Source: Sva-07 sp963728195 (lineage in GTDB: Bacteria; Actinomycetota; Acidimicrobiia; Acidimicrobiales; Ilumatobacteraceae). From it: 64,000 bases of DNA. Shown here piece after piece: positions 16,434 through 25,827 of the stretch. Under the pieces are notes generated by a model that saw nothing but the letters and a program-made list of their open reading frames with translations, did not search any database and was not told where the DNA came from. A program made the position numbers and the translations under genes. The stretch is taken from positions 1-64,000 of the forward strand of contig CAVSIX010000008.1 in NCBI GenBank assembly GCA_963728195.1. The letters run 5' to 3'. Positions within the stretch are counted from its first letter, which is position 1. Each line of letters begins with the position of its first letter.

Positions 16434-18737
16434 CTATTTCGACGTCATCACCCACACCCCGTCCCAGCGCTGGGGCGGGTTGGCGCGTAACGCCTTGCAG
16501 CGTTCGACGTAGGTGGCCGACAGCGTGTCCGCCGGATGCGCACGCAGGCACCGCTCGAACGATGCGATCGCCGGTTCCCAGGCGCCGCTGCGATAACTGG
16601 TGACGCCGTCGCGGAAGTCGTTGACCACGTCCATCAGATTCGGGAACGTCTCGTCGGTGTGGTAGTCGAGTACCTCGTGGACTGCGACCGGTTCGGTCTT
16701 GCCCTTCACGACCACACGGTCGACTTCCCTCGTGCGGTACACCCCGTTGAGCTGTCGATGCGTCAGGTCGCTGATCAGGATCCGGGCGTGGTACTCCTTG
16801 CAGGCACTCTCGAGTCGGGCGGCGAGGTTCACGCCGTCGCCGATCATCGTGAAGTCCATCCGCTTCGGTGAACCGATGTTGCCGACGATCACGGCGTCGG
16901 TGTTGACGCCGATGCCCATGCCGATCGGCGGTTTGCCGTCGGCCGACCGAACGGCGTTCCACTGGTTGAGTGAACGGATCATGGCGATCGCCGTGCGAAC
17001 GGCTCGGTCGGCATCGTCGGGTTCAGGATGGGGGAGGCCGAACGCGGCCATGATCGCATCACCGATGAACTTGTCGAGCATGCCGCTCTCGTGTTGGATG
17101 CAGTCGACCATCAGCGTGAAGTACTCGTTGAGCATGCTGACGGTCGCCTGCGGGCCGAGCTGCTCGGTCAGCGTCGTGAAGCCGCGGATGTCGGTGAAGA
17201 GCAGGGTGACCTCGGCGCTGGTCCCGCCGAGAATGTCCTCGCCGCCGCGCACGAGCCGATCCGCCAGCGCCGGGTCCATGTACCGAGCCATCGTCGAGCG
17301 AATCCGCTTCTCACTCGAGATGTTCTCGAGCAGGAGGATGATTCCCCTGTCGTCCGCATCGATCCGCAATGGCACGCCGGTGACGTTGACCGAGACGGAC
17401 TCGGTGCCCACGTCGGCGCCGACGTGGAGGTCGACGTCCATGAGCGACACCGATTCGTTGGTCGCCATCACCTCCTCGACGAGGGCCACCATCCCGGGAT
17501 TCTCGGCGAACAGGTCGTCGACGGACCGGCCGACGATCTCCTCCTCCGGGTGCCTCAGGATCGCCGCACCGGCGGCGTTGCAGGTGACGACGTGCCCCTC
17601 GTCGTCCAGCGTGACGACTCCATTGGTCATCGACTCGAGCACGGCGTCGTTGTAGTTCTTCACCCGCTGCACGTCGTCGAACAGCTTGGCGTTCTCGAGG
17701 GCGATGGCGACCTGGGCGGTGAACGCGCGGAGTCGCTGCTCGTCCTCGGCGGTGAACGGGCCGCCCCGCTTGTTGAGCGCCTGGGTCGCCCCGATGGTGG
17801 CGCCCGCCTTGTTGACGAGCGGCACGCAGAGGATCGATCGGGTGAAGAAGCCGGTCTGGGCGTCGAACGACGGGTTGAACCGGAGGTCGGCATAGGCGTG
17901 GGGGATGTTGATGGTTTCGCCGCTCGTGAACACCGTGCCGGCGATGCCGACCGAATCGGGGAACCGGATCTCGCCGACGCCGTCGTTGCCCTCGGCGACC
18001 CGCGCGAGCAGCTCCGACGAGCGGGCGTCGTGCAGGAAGAGCGTGGAGCGTTCCGCATCGAGCATCGCCGTGGCTTCCGCCATCACACGCAGCAACAGCG
18101 CGTCGAGGTCGATCTCCGAGGTGATGTCCGCGACGAGATCGACGAACTCCATCTCCTTGGCCGCTTGCGCACGCCAACGCTCGTCGCGTTGACCGCTCGT
18201 CAGCGCCAAGGCGGCCTGTGAGGTCATCGCTTCGAGCAGTTGCAGGTCGGTGTCGTCGAATTCGCCGTCGAGGCGATTGAGGACCTGTGCGACGCCGATC
18301 AGTTCACCGCGGCCCGTGCGGATGGGGGCACACAGGATCTGGCGGGTTGCGTAACCGGTCGTCTCGTCGACCTCGGCGTTGAAGTCCGCATGGGCGTAGG
18401 CGTCGTTGACGACCATTCCCCGTCCGGTCCGGAACACCTTGCCGGCGATGCCCTTGTCGTTCAGCATGCGGATCTCGCGGGGGCCGTGCTCGGTCATCGA
18501 GCGCGAGTACAGCTCCCGGGTCTGAGGGTCGTCGAGGAACAGCGTCGCCCGCTCGGCGCGCAGTGCGGTCGCCGTCATCGTGACGAGACTGGCGAGGATC
18601 TCGTCGAGCGTGTCGAGCGCGGCGACGGTTCGTGACACCTCGACGAGTGTCTCGGCGAGGTGGAGGCGCTTCGCCTGATCGAGCAGTGCGTCGACGCTCG
18701 TGCTGGCACTCGTGATCGTGGTCGGATCGGTGGTCAT
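16434..18737 (-). CDS. GAF-GAF-PAS adenylate/guanylate cyclase
   Basis: 767-residue class III nucleotide cyclase. Two GAF domains occupy about residues 25-185 and 200-365 (both with AERATLFL or AERSTLFL and a GIAGxVF motif). A PAS domain follows at about 375-490 (VLESMTNGVVTLDDEGHVV), then the catalytic domain at about 505-690. Metal-binding aspartates are in LLFTDIRGFTTL (Asp516) and DKFIGDAIMAAFG, and DGVNLAARLESACKE is the transition-state region. The C-terminal about 60 residues resemble a TPR-like tail. Soluble; GAF ligands are unknown. Its start overlaps the stop of the coiled-coil gene by four bases, so the two are translationally coupled. Product is probably cAMP. Confidence 0.92.
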   Translation of the reverse strand: MTTDPTTITSASTSVDALLDQAKRLHLAETLVEVSRTVAALDTLDEILASLVTMTATALRAERATLFLDDPQTRELYSRSMTEHGPREIRMLNDKGIAGKVFRTGRGMVVNDAYAHADFNAEVDETTGYATRQILCAPIRTGRGELIGVAQVLNRLDGEFDDTDLQLLEAMTSQAALALTSGQRDERWRAQAAKEMEFVDLVADITSEIDLDALLLRVMAEATAMLDAERSTLFLHDARSSELLARVAEGNDGVGEIRFPDSVGIAGTVFTSGETINIPHAYADLRFNPSFDAQTGFFTRSILCVPLVNKAGATIGATQALNKRGGPFTAEDEQRLRAFTAQVAIALENAKLFDDVQRVKNYNDAVLESMTNGVVTLDDEGHVVTCNAAGAAILRHPEEEIVGRSVDDLFAENPGMVALVEEVMATNESVSLMDVDLHVGADVGTESVSVNVTGVPLRIDADDRGIILLLENISSEKRIRSTMARYMDPALADRLVRGGEDILGGTSAEVTLLFTDIRGFTTLTEQLGPQATVSMLNEYFTLMVDCIQHESGMLDKFIGDAIMAAFGLPHPEPDDADRAVRTAIAMIRSLNQWNAVRSADGKPPIGMGIGVNTDAVIVGNIGSPKRMDFTMIGDGVNLAARLESACKEYHARILISDLTHRQLNGVYRTREVDRVVVKGKTEPVAVHEVLDYHTDETFPNLMDVVNDFRDGVTSYRSGAWEPAIASFERCLRAHPADTLSATYVERCKALRANPPQRWDGVWVMTSK

Positions 18738-19156
18738 CGACGGTCGCCTGCGGTGGCGAGCTCGAGCCGGCGGCGCAGCTCCGAGATCGTGTCGTGCAGC
18801 TCGCGGCGCTCGGACTCGAACCGCTGCGTCTGGTCAGCGAGCACGGAATCGTGGTGCTGTTGCAGTTCGTCGGCATGGCGCCTGGCCGCCACGATGGCCG
18901 CCCGCAGCTCGTCCGCTTGCGCTGCGCCGTCGCGCTCGGTCGCGTGCACTGTGGCGAGGAGCTGCTCTCGCTGGCGGATCATCTCGTCGCGCAGTGAGGC
19001 GATCGTGGCCTGGAGTTCGCCGATCTCTCGGCTGCGTTCGGCATCGGTGCGCCGCTCGGCAGCAGCGGCTTCCCGGCCGGCGGCTTCGAGCGCATCGCGC
19101 AGTGCGCGTACGTCGTTCTTCACCGCCTCGAGTTCGACCTCGGCCGACTTGGTCAT
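18734..19156 (-). CDS. Coiled-coil protein upstream of the cyclase
   Basis: 140-residue, highly charged protein that is almost wholly alpha-helical with heptads, for example VELEAVKNDVRALRDALEAA and DTISELRRRLELATA. No enzymatic motif is present. I chose the ATG at 19156 (MTKSAEVELE) because the upstream 15 codons do not look like coding sequence. The ATGA overlap with the cyclase start suggests that the two proteins are made together and may form a complex, for instance a dimerisation or localisation partner. Function is unknown. Confidence 0.7.
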   Translation of the reverse strand: MTKSAEVELEAVKNDVRALRDALEAAGREAAAAERRTDAERSREIGELQATIASLRDEMIRQREQLLATVHATERDGAAQADELRAAIVAARRHADELQQHHDSVLADQTQRFESERRELHDTISELRRRLELATAGDRR

Positions 19157-19228
19157 CCACGCCCCTGGGAAACCGCACTGTTGTGGCGTGATCCTAGCCA
19201 CATGATGTCGGCCGATCGGCAGTCGGGT

Positions 19229-19903
19229 TCAGATCGACAGCGTCTGGATGCCGTCGCCCAGGAGCTTGGCGCCGAGCAGCAGGAGCACCACCATCATGAT
19301 CACCGCATTGTGCTCCACCATGAACTCCTCCACGTCGGCGAGCAGGGCGTCGGACTTGCGAGGAGCGATGAGGTACACAGCGACCGGTCCGGCGACCGTG
19401 AGCGATGCGACGAGCACGAAGAACCCGACGGCGATCACGTCGTCGCTCGTCGAGAGGCCCGCCTGCGAGATCGTGGCGCCGGCGGCGAGGCTCAGCGCCA
19501 AATTCTTCGGGTTGACGCCCGCCAGCGCCGCGCCGAGCCCGAGCGACTTGCCGGCGGCGAACGCATCGATCGCCGACATCCACGATGGCGTGACCGCGGG
19601 CTCGCCGGGTCGCGGGCGCGACCTCCACTGGCGTGCAGCCATCAGTGCGAACAGCATGCCGATGGCAATCTGCAGCCACCCGACCGTGGTCGACGCACCG
19701 GAATCGGTGTCGTCGGCGCCGCTGCTGAGCACCACTGCCACGGTGGTGACGATCACCAGGGCGACGATCCAACCGAGGGCGAACGCCGGCCCGTTGGTCT
19801 TCGCCTTGGGCGTCCTGAGCATCAGGATGATCGCAATGATCGGAACCGGGCTGATCGCGATGCCGACGGCGGTGGGTAGCAGGCTGCCGAATACGTCACC
19901 CAT
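19229..19903 (-). CDS. GAP/Sap-family membrane protein
   Basis: 224-residue integral membrane protein with about six hydrophobic spans. The N-terminus GSLLPTAVGIAISPVPIIAI and the middle motif GVNPKNLALSLAAGATISQA are characteristic of the GAP (Sap) family, which includes mycobacterial proteins linked to export of sulfolipid or glycopeptidolipid and which is distantly related to LysE-type exporters. The role here is probably small-molecule or lipid export, by family. It is transcribed alone. No regulator is adjacent. Confidence 0.82.
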   Translation of the reverse strand: MGDVFGSLLPTAVGIAISPVPIIAIILMLRTPKAKTNGPAFALGWIVALVIVTTVAVVLSSGADDTDSGASTTVGWLQIAIGMLFALMAARQWRSRPRPGEPAVTPSWMSAIDAFAAGKSLGLGAALAGVNPKNLALSLAAGATISQAGLSTSDDVIAVGFFVLVASLTVAGPVAVYLIAPRKSDALLADVEEFMVEHNAVIMMVVLLLLGAKLLGDGIQTLSI

Positions 19904-20123
19904 GGGTGCTCCCTCCTCGAGACGTCACCATCATGTGCTCGGTCGTGGCGTGCAGCCTCACCCGGTTCGGACGAATCTCACACCGCTCGCGCAGTCGAGG
20001 GCGAACGCACGTCCTCTCGTTCGAAGTGGGTGATGACCAGAGGGCCGGCTGGTCGTAGGGTCGCCGCGAGGGTGCCAATCCGACCTTCGACCGTGTGTTC
20101 GTTCATTTCGAGAGGAGGTCTCC

Positions 20124-20711
20124 GTGGGTCTCGAGGTTTCTCCCGGGCGTCCGATCTCGCGTCTCGTCGTCGGTGCCCTGTCCGGTCAGGTCCGCCAGCA
20201 GAGTTCCCGCCGCAGCCCCTATGTTCCTCCTGCGGTCGCAGCGAGCGACACGGCGCTCGGTCTCGCGGGGGCTGCGTCGTCGGAGACCGTGGTGCGCTGC
20301 ACGGAGCTGTTGAAGGCGATGCTCACCAATGAGGCGGCCGATCTCGGGCCGTGGGAGCGGTGGATCTCGCCGGACGTGGTGGTGTGGAGCCCGATGTGTT
20401 TCGCCTCGTCGCGAGCCGAGCTGATGCTGGGGCTGCACGACGCAGACGGCGGCGACGACACCCTGACCGAGGTGGTGATCGACGTCGTCGACGTGGACGT
20501 CACGGAACATCGCGTCCACCTCGAGTGGCGTCTTGCGGCGAGATTCTCTCGGCCCTGCTTCATCGACGACGACCTGCTCGTCGAACCGACCGGGCGTCTG
20601 GTCGAGACCGCCGGCGTCCTGGTCGCAACGTTCGTGGACGACCTCCTCGTCGCCGCGCACTGTTACTACGACGACCTCGCGCTGCTCGAACAACTCGTGT
20701 CCGCAGTCTGA
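20124..20711 (+). CDS. NTF2/SnoaL-like protein
   Basis: 195-residue soluble protein. The region from about residue 55 (VVRCTELLKAMLTNEAADLG, WERWISPDVVVWSPMCFASS, then VIDVVDVDVTEHRVHLEWRL) has the cone-shaped NTF2-like pattern seen in SnoaL polyketide cyclase-like and ketosteroid-isomerase-like proteins. No catalytic assignment is possible. GTG 20124 is preceded by GAGAGGAGG, a strong ribosome site. It is convergent with the LuxR regulator, 11 bases away, and could be unrelated to it. Confidence 0.68.
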   Translation: MGLEVSPGRPISRLVVGALSGQVRQQSSRRSPYVPPAVAASDTALGLAGAASSETVVRCTELLKAMLTNEAADLGPWERWISPDVVVWSPMCFASSRAELMLGLHDADGGDDTLTEVVIDVVDVDVTEHRVHLEWRLAARFSRPCFIDDDLLVEPTGRLVETAGVLVATFVDDLLVAAHCYYDDLALLEQLVSAV

Positions 20712-20722
20712 GCAGACAGCGC

Positions 20723-23038
20723 TCAGTGGCGGTTCGATTCGGCGACGCCTGTGGCCAGCAGGCCGACCGAGCGGGCCAGTTCGACGGCTTCGCCGCGTGA
20801 GGACACCCCGAGTTTGCGGTAGACCGCAGCGGCGTGGCTCTTGGCGGTGTTGCGCGAGACGTAGAGCCGTTGGGCGATCTCGGTCAGCGTCAAATTCGTC
20901 GGCAGGTAGTGCAGGACTCGCAGCTCTGCGGTGGTCAACGACGACGGACCGTACGGCAGTGACGACTGGCCGGCGTTCAGCTGCTCGACGAGATCGGTGA
21001 GCTGCGCCTCCGGCGTCACCAGACCCGATGCGTGTCGCAGCACCGCCCCGGCCTCGTCGGCGTAGGTGCGTGCACCGACACGATCACCGAGCAACAGGCT
21101 CGCTCGGGCGAGTACCAGACGTGCCTGGATGTTGGCCCAGCTCGCCACTGCGGTGATGTACACGAGATTCCGCCGGGTGAGCGCGATGTCGGCGATCGCT
21201 GCTTGCGGGTTCCCATCGGTCGCCTCGACCAGTGCGCTCATCGCCGTCGCCAGCACCAACGTCGGAAGGTCGTCGAATCGTTGCTCACGCATGAGCGCTC
21301 GTGCCGAGCGTGCCAGGCCCGTCGCGCGAGCGGTGTCGCCCGTCTCCCACCATGCCAGGGCCGAGCTGCATCGGCACTGCACCTCGATCGTCAGCCCTCC
21401 GGCGACCCGACTTTCCGCGACGCCCTCTTCGAACAGCGCCAGAGCGCGGTCACGGTCGCCCACCCCGAAGCTGAGCTGTCCGTATCCGAGGCATGCAAGG
21501 GCGTGCCACTGGCCCGGCGCCAGTTCCTCGTACGCCGTGGCGACGTCGGCGAGGACATCGGCGTCGACGGTGGTCGCCGTCACCGACCAGAGTGCACTGA
21601 TCTTGTGTGCGGTGTGGAACGGATCGTCCTCGGGGCCCGCTGCGCTGTCGGCGGCTCGGGCGAATCTCAGCCAGGTCTGGGTGGTATCGGCGTTGCCGAG
21701 CGCGACGGTGGCAGCAGCGGACATCAGACACAGCGGAGCACTGGTCAGCACGTGCTCGCGGGGGAACAGATCGAGCCATCGCTGTACCGTCGCGTGTCGC
21801 CCGGTCGTCAGGTGTTCAGTGCCGTGGCGCACCGTCAGCAACTCCGCGCGAGCGGTGTCGCCGGCGTGGACGGCGTAGCGGATCGCAGCGTCGACGTCGC
21901 CGGTGCGCTCCAGCCAGACGCTCGCTCGTCGCTCGGCACGTCGGCGGCGGTCGACCGGCATGCGCTCCGATTCCGCGAGCAGCACCGTGCGGAGCAGCCG
22001 ATGCATCCGGTACTGGTCACCGCGTTTGAGCAGGGGGATCACCAGCAGGCGGTCGAGATGCAACCGGTGGAGCAGCGCAGCGGAGTCGGTCCGATCGAGC
22101 ACATCGTCGCAGAAGGCAGCCGAGAGCGTGTCGAACCAGCTCGCCTGCAGAAGGAAGTCGACCTCGTCGTCGTCGAGTCCCCTGATCCACTCTTCGCTGA
22201 CGTAGTCACCGGCGGTGTCGTCGTCGCCGAGTTGGCTCAGGCCCAGCGTCCGGGGATCCTCTTCGTCGTCGAGCAGCGCCAGCCCGGCGAGACGAATCCC
22301 GACCGCCCAGCCCTCGGTGGCCGACCGGATCCGCTCCACGTCGTCGTCGTCGAGCAGCACGCCCATCGTCTCCAGCAGCTCGGTCGCCGCCGGCAGATCG
22401 AGCGCAAGGTCCAGCGACGTGATGTCGACGACGCCGTCCTCGGCGCGCAGTCGAGCCAACGGCACCCTGGGTTCGAAGCGGCCGATCAGCACGACCGTGG
22501 ACTCGGCGGGCACGTGACGCACCAACGCATCGATCAGATCGAGCGCCGACTGGTTCTCGATGACGTGCACGTCGTCGAGAACGATGACGAACGGTCGGCG
22601 ACACCGACCGACGACACGGCCGAACAGCGGCGCAACCGTCGTGGCGTACTGTTCGGGCGAGCCCTGCACGGACGGCAGCGAATCCGAGTCGAGGTCGGTG
22701 ACCGCCTCGAGCGCATGCACGAGCACGGCCAACAACGCACTCGGATCGTCGTCGCCGGCGTCGAGTTCGAGCCAGCTCGTGGGGCGGAGGTCGGTACGTG
22801 CCCACGCAGCGATGTTGACCGTCTTGCCGTAGCCGGCCGGAGCGTGCACCACGACGACACGTCCGGCGACATCTGCCAGACGTTCGGCGACCGGCTCGCA
22901 CAGCTTGACCTCGGCGGTGGCCGGCGGATCGGTGGACCGTGTGGTCTCGACGTTCGATCGGCTGGCGGAGTTCATGCCTGCTTCCGTGGCGGGGCCGGGG
23001 GTCGACCAGGGAATGTGCAGCCGCTGCTGCACGGGCAT
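20723..23038 (-). CDS. MalT-like LuxR-family ATP-dependent regulator
   Basis: 771-residue large ATP-binding LuxR (LAL/MalT-type) transcription factor. The Walker A motif is VVVVHAPAGYGKTVNIAAWA (about residues 60-80), the Walker B region is FVIVLDDVHVIEN, the central and C-terminal thirds are TPR-like helices, and the C-terminal LuxR helix-turn-helix is LTTAELRVLHYLPTNLTLTE followed by IAQRLYVSRNTAKSHAAAVY. Such proteins bind an inducer and ATP, oligomerise and activate transcription. The ATG at about 22975 (MNSASRS) is an alternative start. The target genes are not evident from the sequence. Confidence 0.9.
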   Translation of the reverse strand: MPVQQRLHIPWSTPGPATEAGMNSASRSNVETTRSTDPPATAEVKLCEPVAERLADVAGRVVVVHAPAGYGKTVNIAAWARTDLRPTSWLELDAGDDDPSALLAVLVHALEAVTDLDSDSLPSVQGSPEQYATTVAPLFGRVVGRCRRPFVIVLDDVHVIENQSALDLIDALVRHVPAESTVVLIGRFEPRVPLARLRAEDGVVDITSLDLALDLPAATELLETMGVLLDDDDVERIRSATEGWAVGIRLAGLALLDDEEDPRTLGLSQLGDDDTAGDYVSEEWIRGLDDDEVDFLLQASWFDTLSAAFCDDVLDRTDSAALLHRLHLDRLLVIPLLKRGDQYRMHRLLRTVLLAESERMPVDRRRRAERRASVWLERTGDVDAAIRYAVHAGDTARAELLTVRHGTEHLTTGRHATVQRWLDLFPREHVLTSAPLCLMSAAATVALGNADTTQTWLRFARAADSAAGPEDDPFHTAHKISALWSVTATTVDADVLADVATAYEELAPGQWHALACLGYGQLSFGVGDRDRALALFEEGVAESRVAGGLTIEVQCRCSSALAWWETGDTARATGLARSARALMREQRFDDLPTLVLATAMSALVEATDGNPQAAIADIALTRRNLVYITAVASWANIQARLVLARASLLLGDRVGARTYADEAGAVLRHASGLVTPEAQLTDLVEQLNAGQSSLPYGPSSLTTAELRVLHYLPTNLTLTEIAQRLYVSRNTAKSHAAAVYRKLGVSSRGEAVELARSVGLLATGVAESNRH

Positions 23039-23074
23039 GCACCCTACACGGTGGGCGTTCGGAGCGACAGGACG

Positions 23075-24304
23075 TCAGCTCTCGCTGGCGCCGACGGGGA
23101 TCTCGGTGGTGTCGACGGGGATCTCGCCGGTGCCGGCCGGGAGTTCTTCGCGGACGGCCCTGGCGAGTGCGATGCCGGCAGCGACGAGCAGCGCGATCAG
23201 GGTCAGCGCGGTCACCCAACGGTCGAACGCTCGGCCCGGGCTCCACCACAGCAGCACCAACAGCATGGCGGCGGTTCCGCCGACGATCACGCCGGTCGAG
23301 GCCCGTGCGAGCGTGCGTCGCACGGCGACCGCCCACCGGTGCTCACCCAGCAACGCTGCGAATCCGATGATCAGCAGCCCGTAGACGATTCCGGTCCAAG
23401 CCATCTGGCGCAGCAGTTCGGTGGCGACGCCGGCCACCAGTGTGGCCAGCCCCCGATTGGCCGCATCTTCGACGAGCGTGCTGACGCCGACGCGGATGCC
23501 GATGGTGCGCAGGAGCAGCAATGTCACCGATCCCGCGAGCAGCGCGATGCCGACGTTGCGGAGCATCTGGCGGCGTCGTTCGCGTGCGAGGTAGACCGCC
23601 AGGGCGTACAGCACGACGACGAGCAGGAACAGGAACCACGAGAGGAAGTCGAGCACCTGCACGGTCTCTTGGACCGAGGACAACTCGTCGGACTGGAAGA
23701 CGGTGACGCTGCCCACGTCCGCCGGGAGCCGGTCGAGCGCCGCCTGTGGGATACCGATCGTCTCGCCGACGTTCGTGACGATCTCACGGAGGTCGAGCGT
23801 CACCGCACCGTCGGCGGTCGAGGCGGACGCGAGCCGAGCCTCGTCGCGCAGGATCCTCACGAGCGTCTCGTGGGCCGCACGGTTCGCGTTCTCCCACAGC
23901 GCTGCGAACCGATCGGAACGCAGCACACGCTCGACGCCGTCGGTTGCCGGGCCTCGCAGTGCGCCGGCGAGGGGGCCGGCCAGACCGGAGAAGTCGGCCG
24001 GGAGAAGTGACTGGAATTCGGCGGCGACGTCGACCTGGGTGAACAGTTGGTCGACGATGTAGAGCGACAACGCCTCGGTGACCTCGGGCTCGTCGAGCAG
24101 GTCGCTGCTGACCGACACCCACTGGTCGGTGTCGAGGGCCTGGGTCTTGACCCACGTGGTCATCGCGCTGATGACGGCGATCACCGTGGCGATCACCACC
24201 AGCGTGACCGGCACCCAGTGCCGGCCCGTGGCGACGGTCATGGTGTCGGTGTCGCCAGCACCATTCGTGTGTGGTTCGCTGGGCTGAACGCTGGTGATCA
24301 CCAT
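23075..24304 (-). CDS. Multi-pass membrane protein of unknown function
   Basis: 409-residue membrane protein. The first span is at about residues 30-50 (VPVTLVVIATVIAVISAMTT), followed by a large extracytoplasmic region of about 150 residues with WVSVSSDLLDEPEVTEALSL. Further spans follow at about 225-245, 255-275, 300-325 and 340-375. The layout resembles a widespread actinobacterial family of integral membrane proteins that lack an assigned function. It ends in an acidic tail rich in EIPV repeats (GEIPVDTTEIPVGAS). It is separated from the upstream SHOCT gene by a perfect hairpin at 24356. Confidence 0.72.
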   Translation of the reverse strand: MVITSVQPSEPHTNGAGDTDTMTVATGRHWVPVTLVVIATVIAVISAMTTWVKTQALDTDQWVSVSSDLLDEPEVTEALSLYIVDQLFTQVDVAAEFQSLLPADFSGLAGPLAGALRGPATDGVERVLRSDRFAALWENANRAAHETLVRILRDEARLASASTADGAVTLDLREIVTNVGETIGIPQAALDRLPADVGSVTVFQSDELSSVQETVQVLDFLSWFLFLLVVVLYALAVYLARERRRQMLRNVGIALLAGSVTLLLLRTIGIRVGVSTLVEDAANRGLATLVAGVATELLRQMAWTGIVYGLLIIGFAALLGEHRWAVAVRRTLARASTGVIVGGTAAMLLVLLWWSPGRAFDRWVTALTLIALLVAAGIALARAVREELPAGTGEIPVDTTEIPVGASES

Positions 24305-24355
24305 GACGTCGACGGTACCGATGGCCTGGTAGTGGGGTCATCACCCGGTCTGGAT

Positions 24356-24389
24356 GATGTTCCCGTGACGACACCGTCACGGGAACATC
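24356..24389. terminator. Perfect 14-base hairpin
   Basis: GATGTTCCCGTGAC (24356-24369) and GTCACGGGAACATC (24376-24389) pair without mismatch around a six-base loop. It lies 18 bases beyond the stop of the SHOCT gene (minus strand), so it is most likely its terminator, although no T-run follows on either strand. A protein-binding palindrome is the alternative. Confidence 0.55.
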
Positions 24390-24406
24390 CACCCGGGTGC
24401 CACCCG

Positions 24407-24799
24407 TCAGGCCAGTGCCTTGGCCTTGACCGCAGCGAACTCGGCGTCCGTGATCGTTCCGTTGTCGCGAAGTGCCGCCGCCTTCGCGATCTCGTCCGCC
24501 GCACCGCCGGACGAGCCGGCCACGCTCTGGATGTACTGGCGATTCGCCGCCTCCTGGGCCTGCATCTGCTTGGCCGTGCGCTCACCCATCGAGTGACCGC
24601 GGGCGATCAGGTAGACGAACACGCCGAGGTAGGGGAGCACGATGACGAAGATGCTCCACAGCGCCTTGCCCCAACCGCCGAGGTCGTCGCTGCGGAAGAT
24701 GTCGGCGAACACCGAGATCAGCAGCCAGATCCAGATGAAGAACATTGTGAACCAGAGCATCGACCAGAACACCTCGCCGACTTGCCATGTTGCGAGCAT
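24407..24799 (-). CDS. PLDc_N/SHOCT-domain membrane protein
   Basis: 130-residue protein with two membrane spans. VFWSMLWFTMFFIWIWLLIS is followed by VFADIFRSDDLGGWGKALWS and IFVIVLPYLGVFVYLIARG, the phospholipase-D-N-terminal-like (PLDc_N) hairpin. A C-terminal SHOCT motif follows (KAAALRDNGTITDAEFAAVK). SHOCT tails are thought to mediate oligomerisation. I chose ATG 24799 because it gives the short N-terminus usual in this family; longer frames add unlikely sequence. It is divergent from a DUF6325 gene, the usual neighbour of such proteins, and probably belongs to the same envelope-related module. Confidence 0.82.
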   Translation of the reverse strand: MLATWQVGEVFWSMLWFTMFFIWIWLLISVFADIFRSDDLGGWGKALWSIFVIVLPYLGVFVYLIARGHSMGERTAKQMQAQEAANRQYIQSVAGSSGGAADEIAKAAALRDNGTITDAEFAAVKAKALA

Positions 24800-25072
24800 G
24801 ATGTCACCTTCCTGAAGAGCGGCCGACACGTCACCGGCCGCGATACGTGGAACGCGGAATTGCGAGCCGGTCACGATTCTGCGGCCGGTGCGCAGAACCC
24901 ACATCGCCCAATCCGGGCGATTCGCAAGCGCCCGGCTCATCGACGATCGAGCGTGCGTCACCGGCAATCACCCTCGTTGGGTGATGATCGTCGGCCCCGA
25001 TCGGCGCAGTCTCGGATCGAGCCGTCTGGCTCATCCGCTGTCGGGCTGATCGCCCGGAAAGGAACCGCCCTC

Positions 25073-25525
25073 ATGGACGAACTCGATGAACTCGGTCCTG
25101 TGGACTACCTCGTCGTGGAGTTTCCGCCGGACACGGCGAACTTCACCGGCGAGATGGCTGCCGAACTCGCAGCGCTGGCCGAGGCCGGCACGATCCGCCT
25201 GCTCGATGTACTGATCCTGCACAAGAACGACGACGGGACCGTCGACGCCTTCGAGATCGACGACCTCGACGCGGTCGACGAACTGGTTGCACTCGAAGCC
25301 GAGATCGCCGAGATCCTGGCGGTCGACGACGTCGAGCACCTCGCCGCGGCGATGGAGAACGGCACGACGGCGGGCGTCATCGTCTGGGAGAACCGGTGGG
25401 CCGCACCGTTCGCCTCGGCGGCACGGCGCGCCGGCGGACAATTGATCGCATCCGGCCGGGTTCCGATCCAGGCCCTCATCGCATCCCTCGAGGCCGAAGC
25501 AGCCTCGATCACCGAAGGAGTCTGA
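25073..25525 (+). CDS. DUF6325-family protein, copy 1
   Basis: 150-residue acidic protein. GPVDYLVVEFP at the start, TIRLLDVLILHKNDDG, then AGVIVWENRWAAPFASAARR and GGQLIASGRVP are the conserved blocks. The family is related to DUF1269, whose members are membrane proteins; here there is no clear span, and function is unknown. ATG 25073 follows an AGGAACC. It is followed immediately by a 49-residue basic protein. The pair is paralogous to 37185-37945, and the first-copy second gene lacks the SHOCT tail found in the other. Confidence 0.85.
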   Translation: MDELDELGPVDYLVVEFPPDTANFTGEMAAELAALAEAGTIRLLDVLILHKNDDGTVDAFEIDDLDAVDELVALEAEIAEILAVDDVEHLAAAMENGTTAGVIVWENRWAAPFASAARRAGGQLIASGRVPIQALIASLEAEAASITEGV

Positions 25526-25526
25526 C

Positions 25527-25676
25527 ATGCCTCTGCGACCAGCAAGAGCGGTACGACGCGGTGTCGTCGGCGCACCCGTTGCCAGGACCGCCGCCGTCGT
25601 CGGTACCGCCGCCGTGGTCTCTCACGGCGTCAACCGGCGTCAGGATCGACGCGACGACCGTCGCGACCGTCGCTGA
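25527..25676 (+). CDS. Small basic protein downstream of DUF6325
   Basis: 49-residue, very basic protein (MPLRPARAVRRGVVGAPVAR, followed by an Ala/Val-rich stretch and a C-terminal RRQDRRDDRRDRR). Its N-terminus aligns with that of the 97-residue SHOCT protein at 37652 (MPGLVRGVARTAVIAGTATG), so it is a shortened paralogue lacking the proline linker and SHOCT domain. ATG 25527 overlaps the neighbourhood of the DUF6325 stop, with GAAGGAG upstream. The Ala/Val core may insert in the membrane. Function is unknown. Confidence 0.65.
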   Translation: MPLRPARAVRRGVVGAPVARTAAVVGTAAVVSHGVNRRQDRRDDRRDRR

Positions 25677-25707
25677 TCCGATCACCACGCCGATCAACCG
25701 GTCGACC

Positions 25708-25734
25708 ACCCGCCCGATGACGTGTCGGGCGGGT
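25708..25734 (+). terminator. Hairpin terminator after the DUF6325 module
   Basis: ACCCGCCCGA (25708-25717) and TCGGGCGGGT (25725-25734) form a perfect ten-base stem around a seven-base loop. It lies between the small basic protein and the antiporter. No long T-run follows. Confidence 0.55.
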
Positions 25735-25827
25735 GCGCCATCCGTCGAACACGCGGACCGATCGTGCAAGATGGTGTGCGTGCGCCGCCTCGCGCACTTG
25801 CACTCGCACTCGCACTGAGGAGGAACC

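Noticed and set aside
21032..24010. 992-codon open frame on the plus strand opposite the LuxR regulator and membrane protein
   Set aside because: It runs antisense to two well-supported genes, has no recognisable motif and an Arg/His/Gly-rich composition expected of a shadow frame in high-GC DNA.
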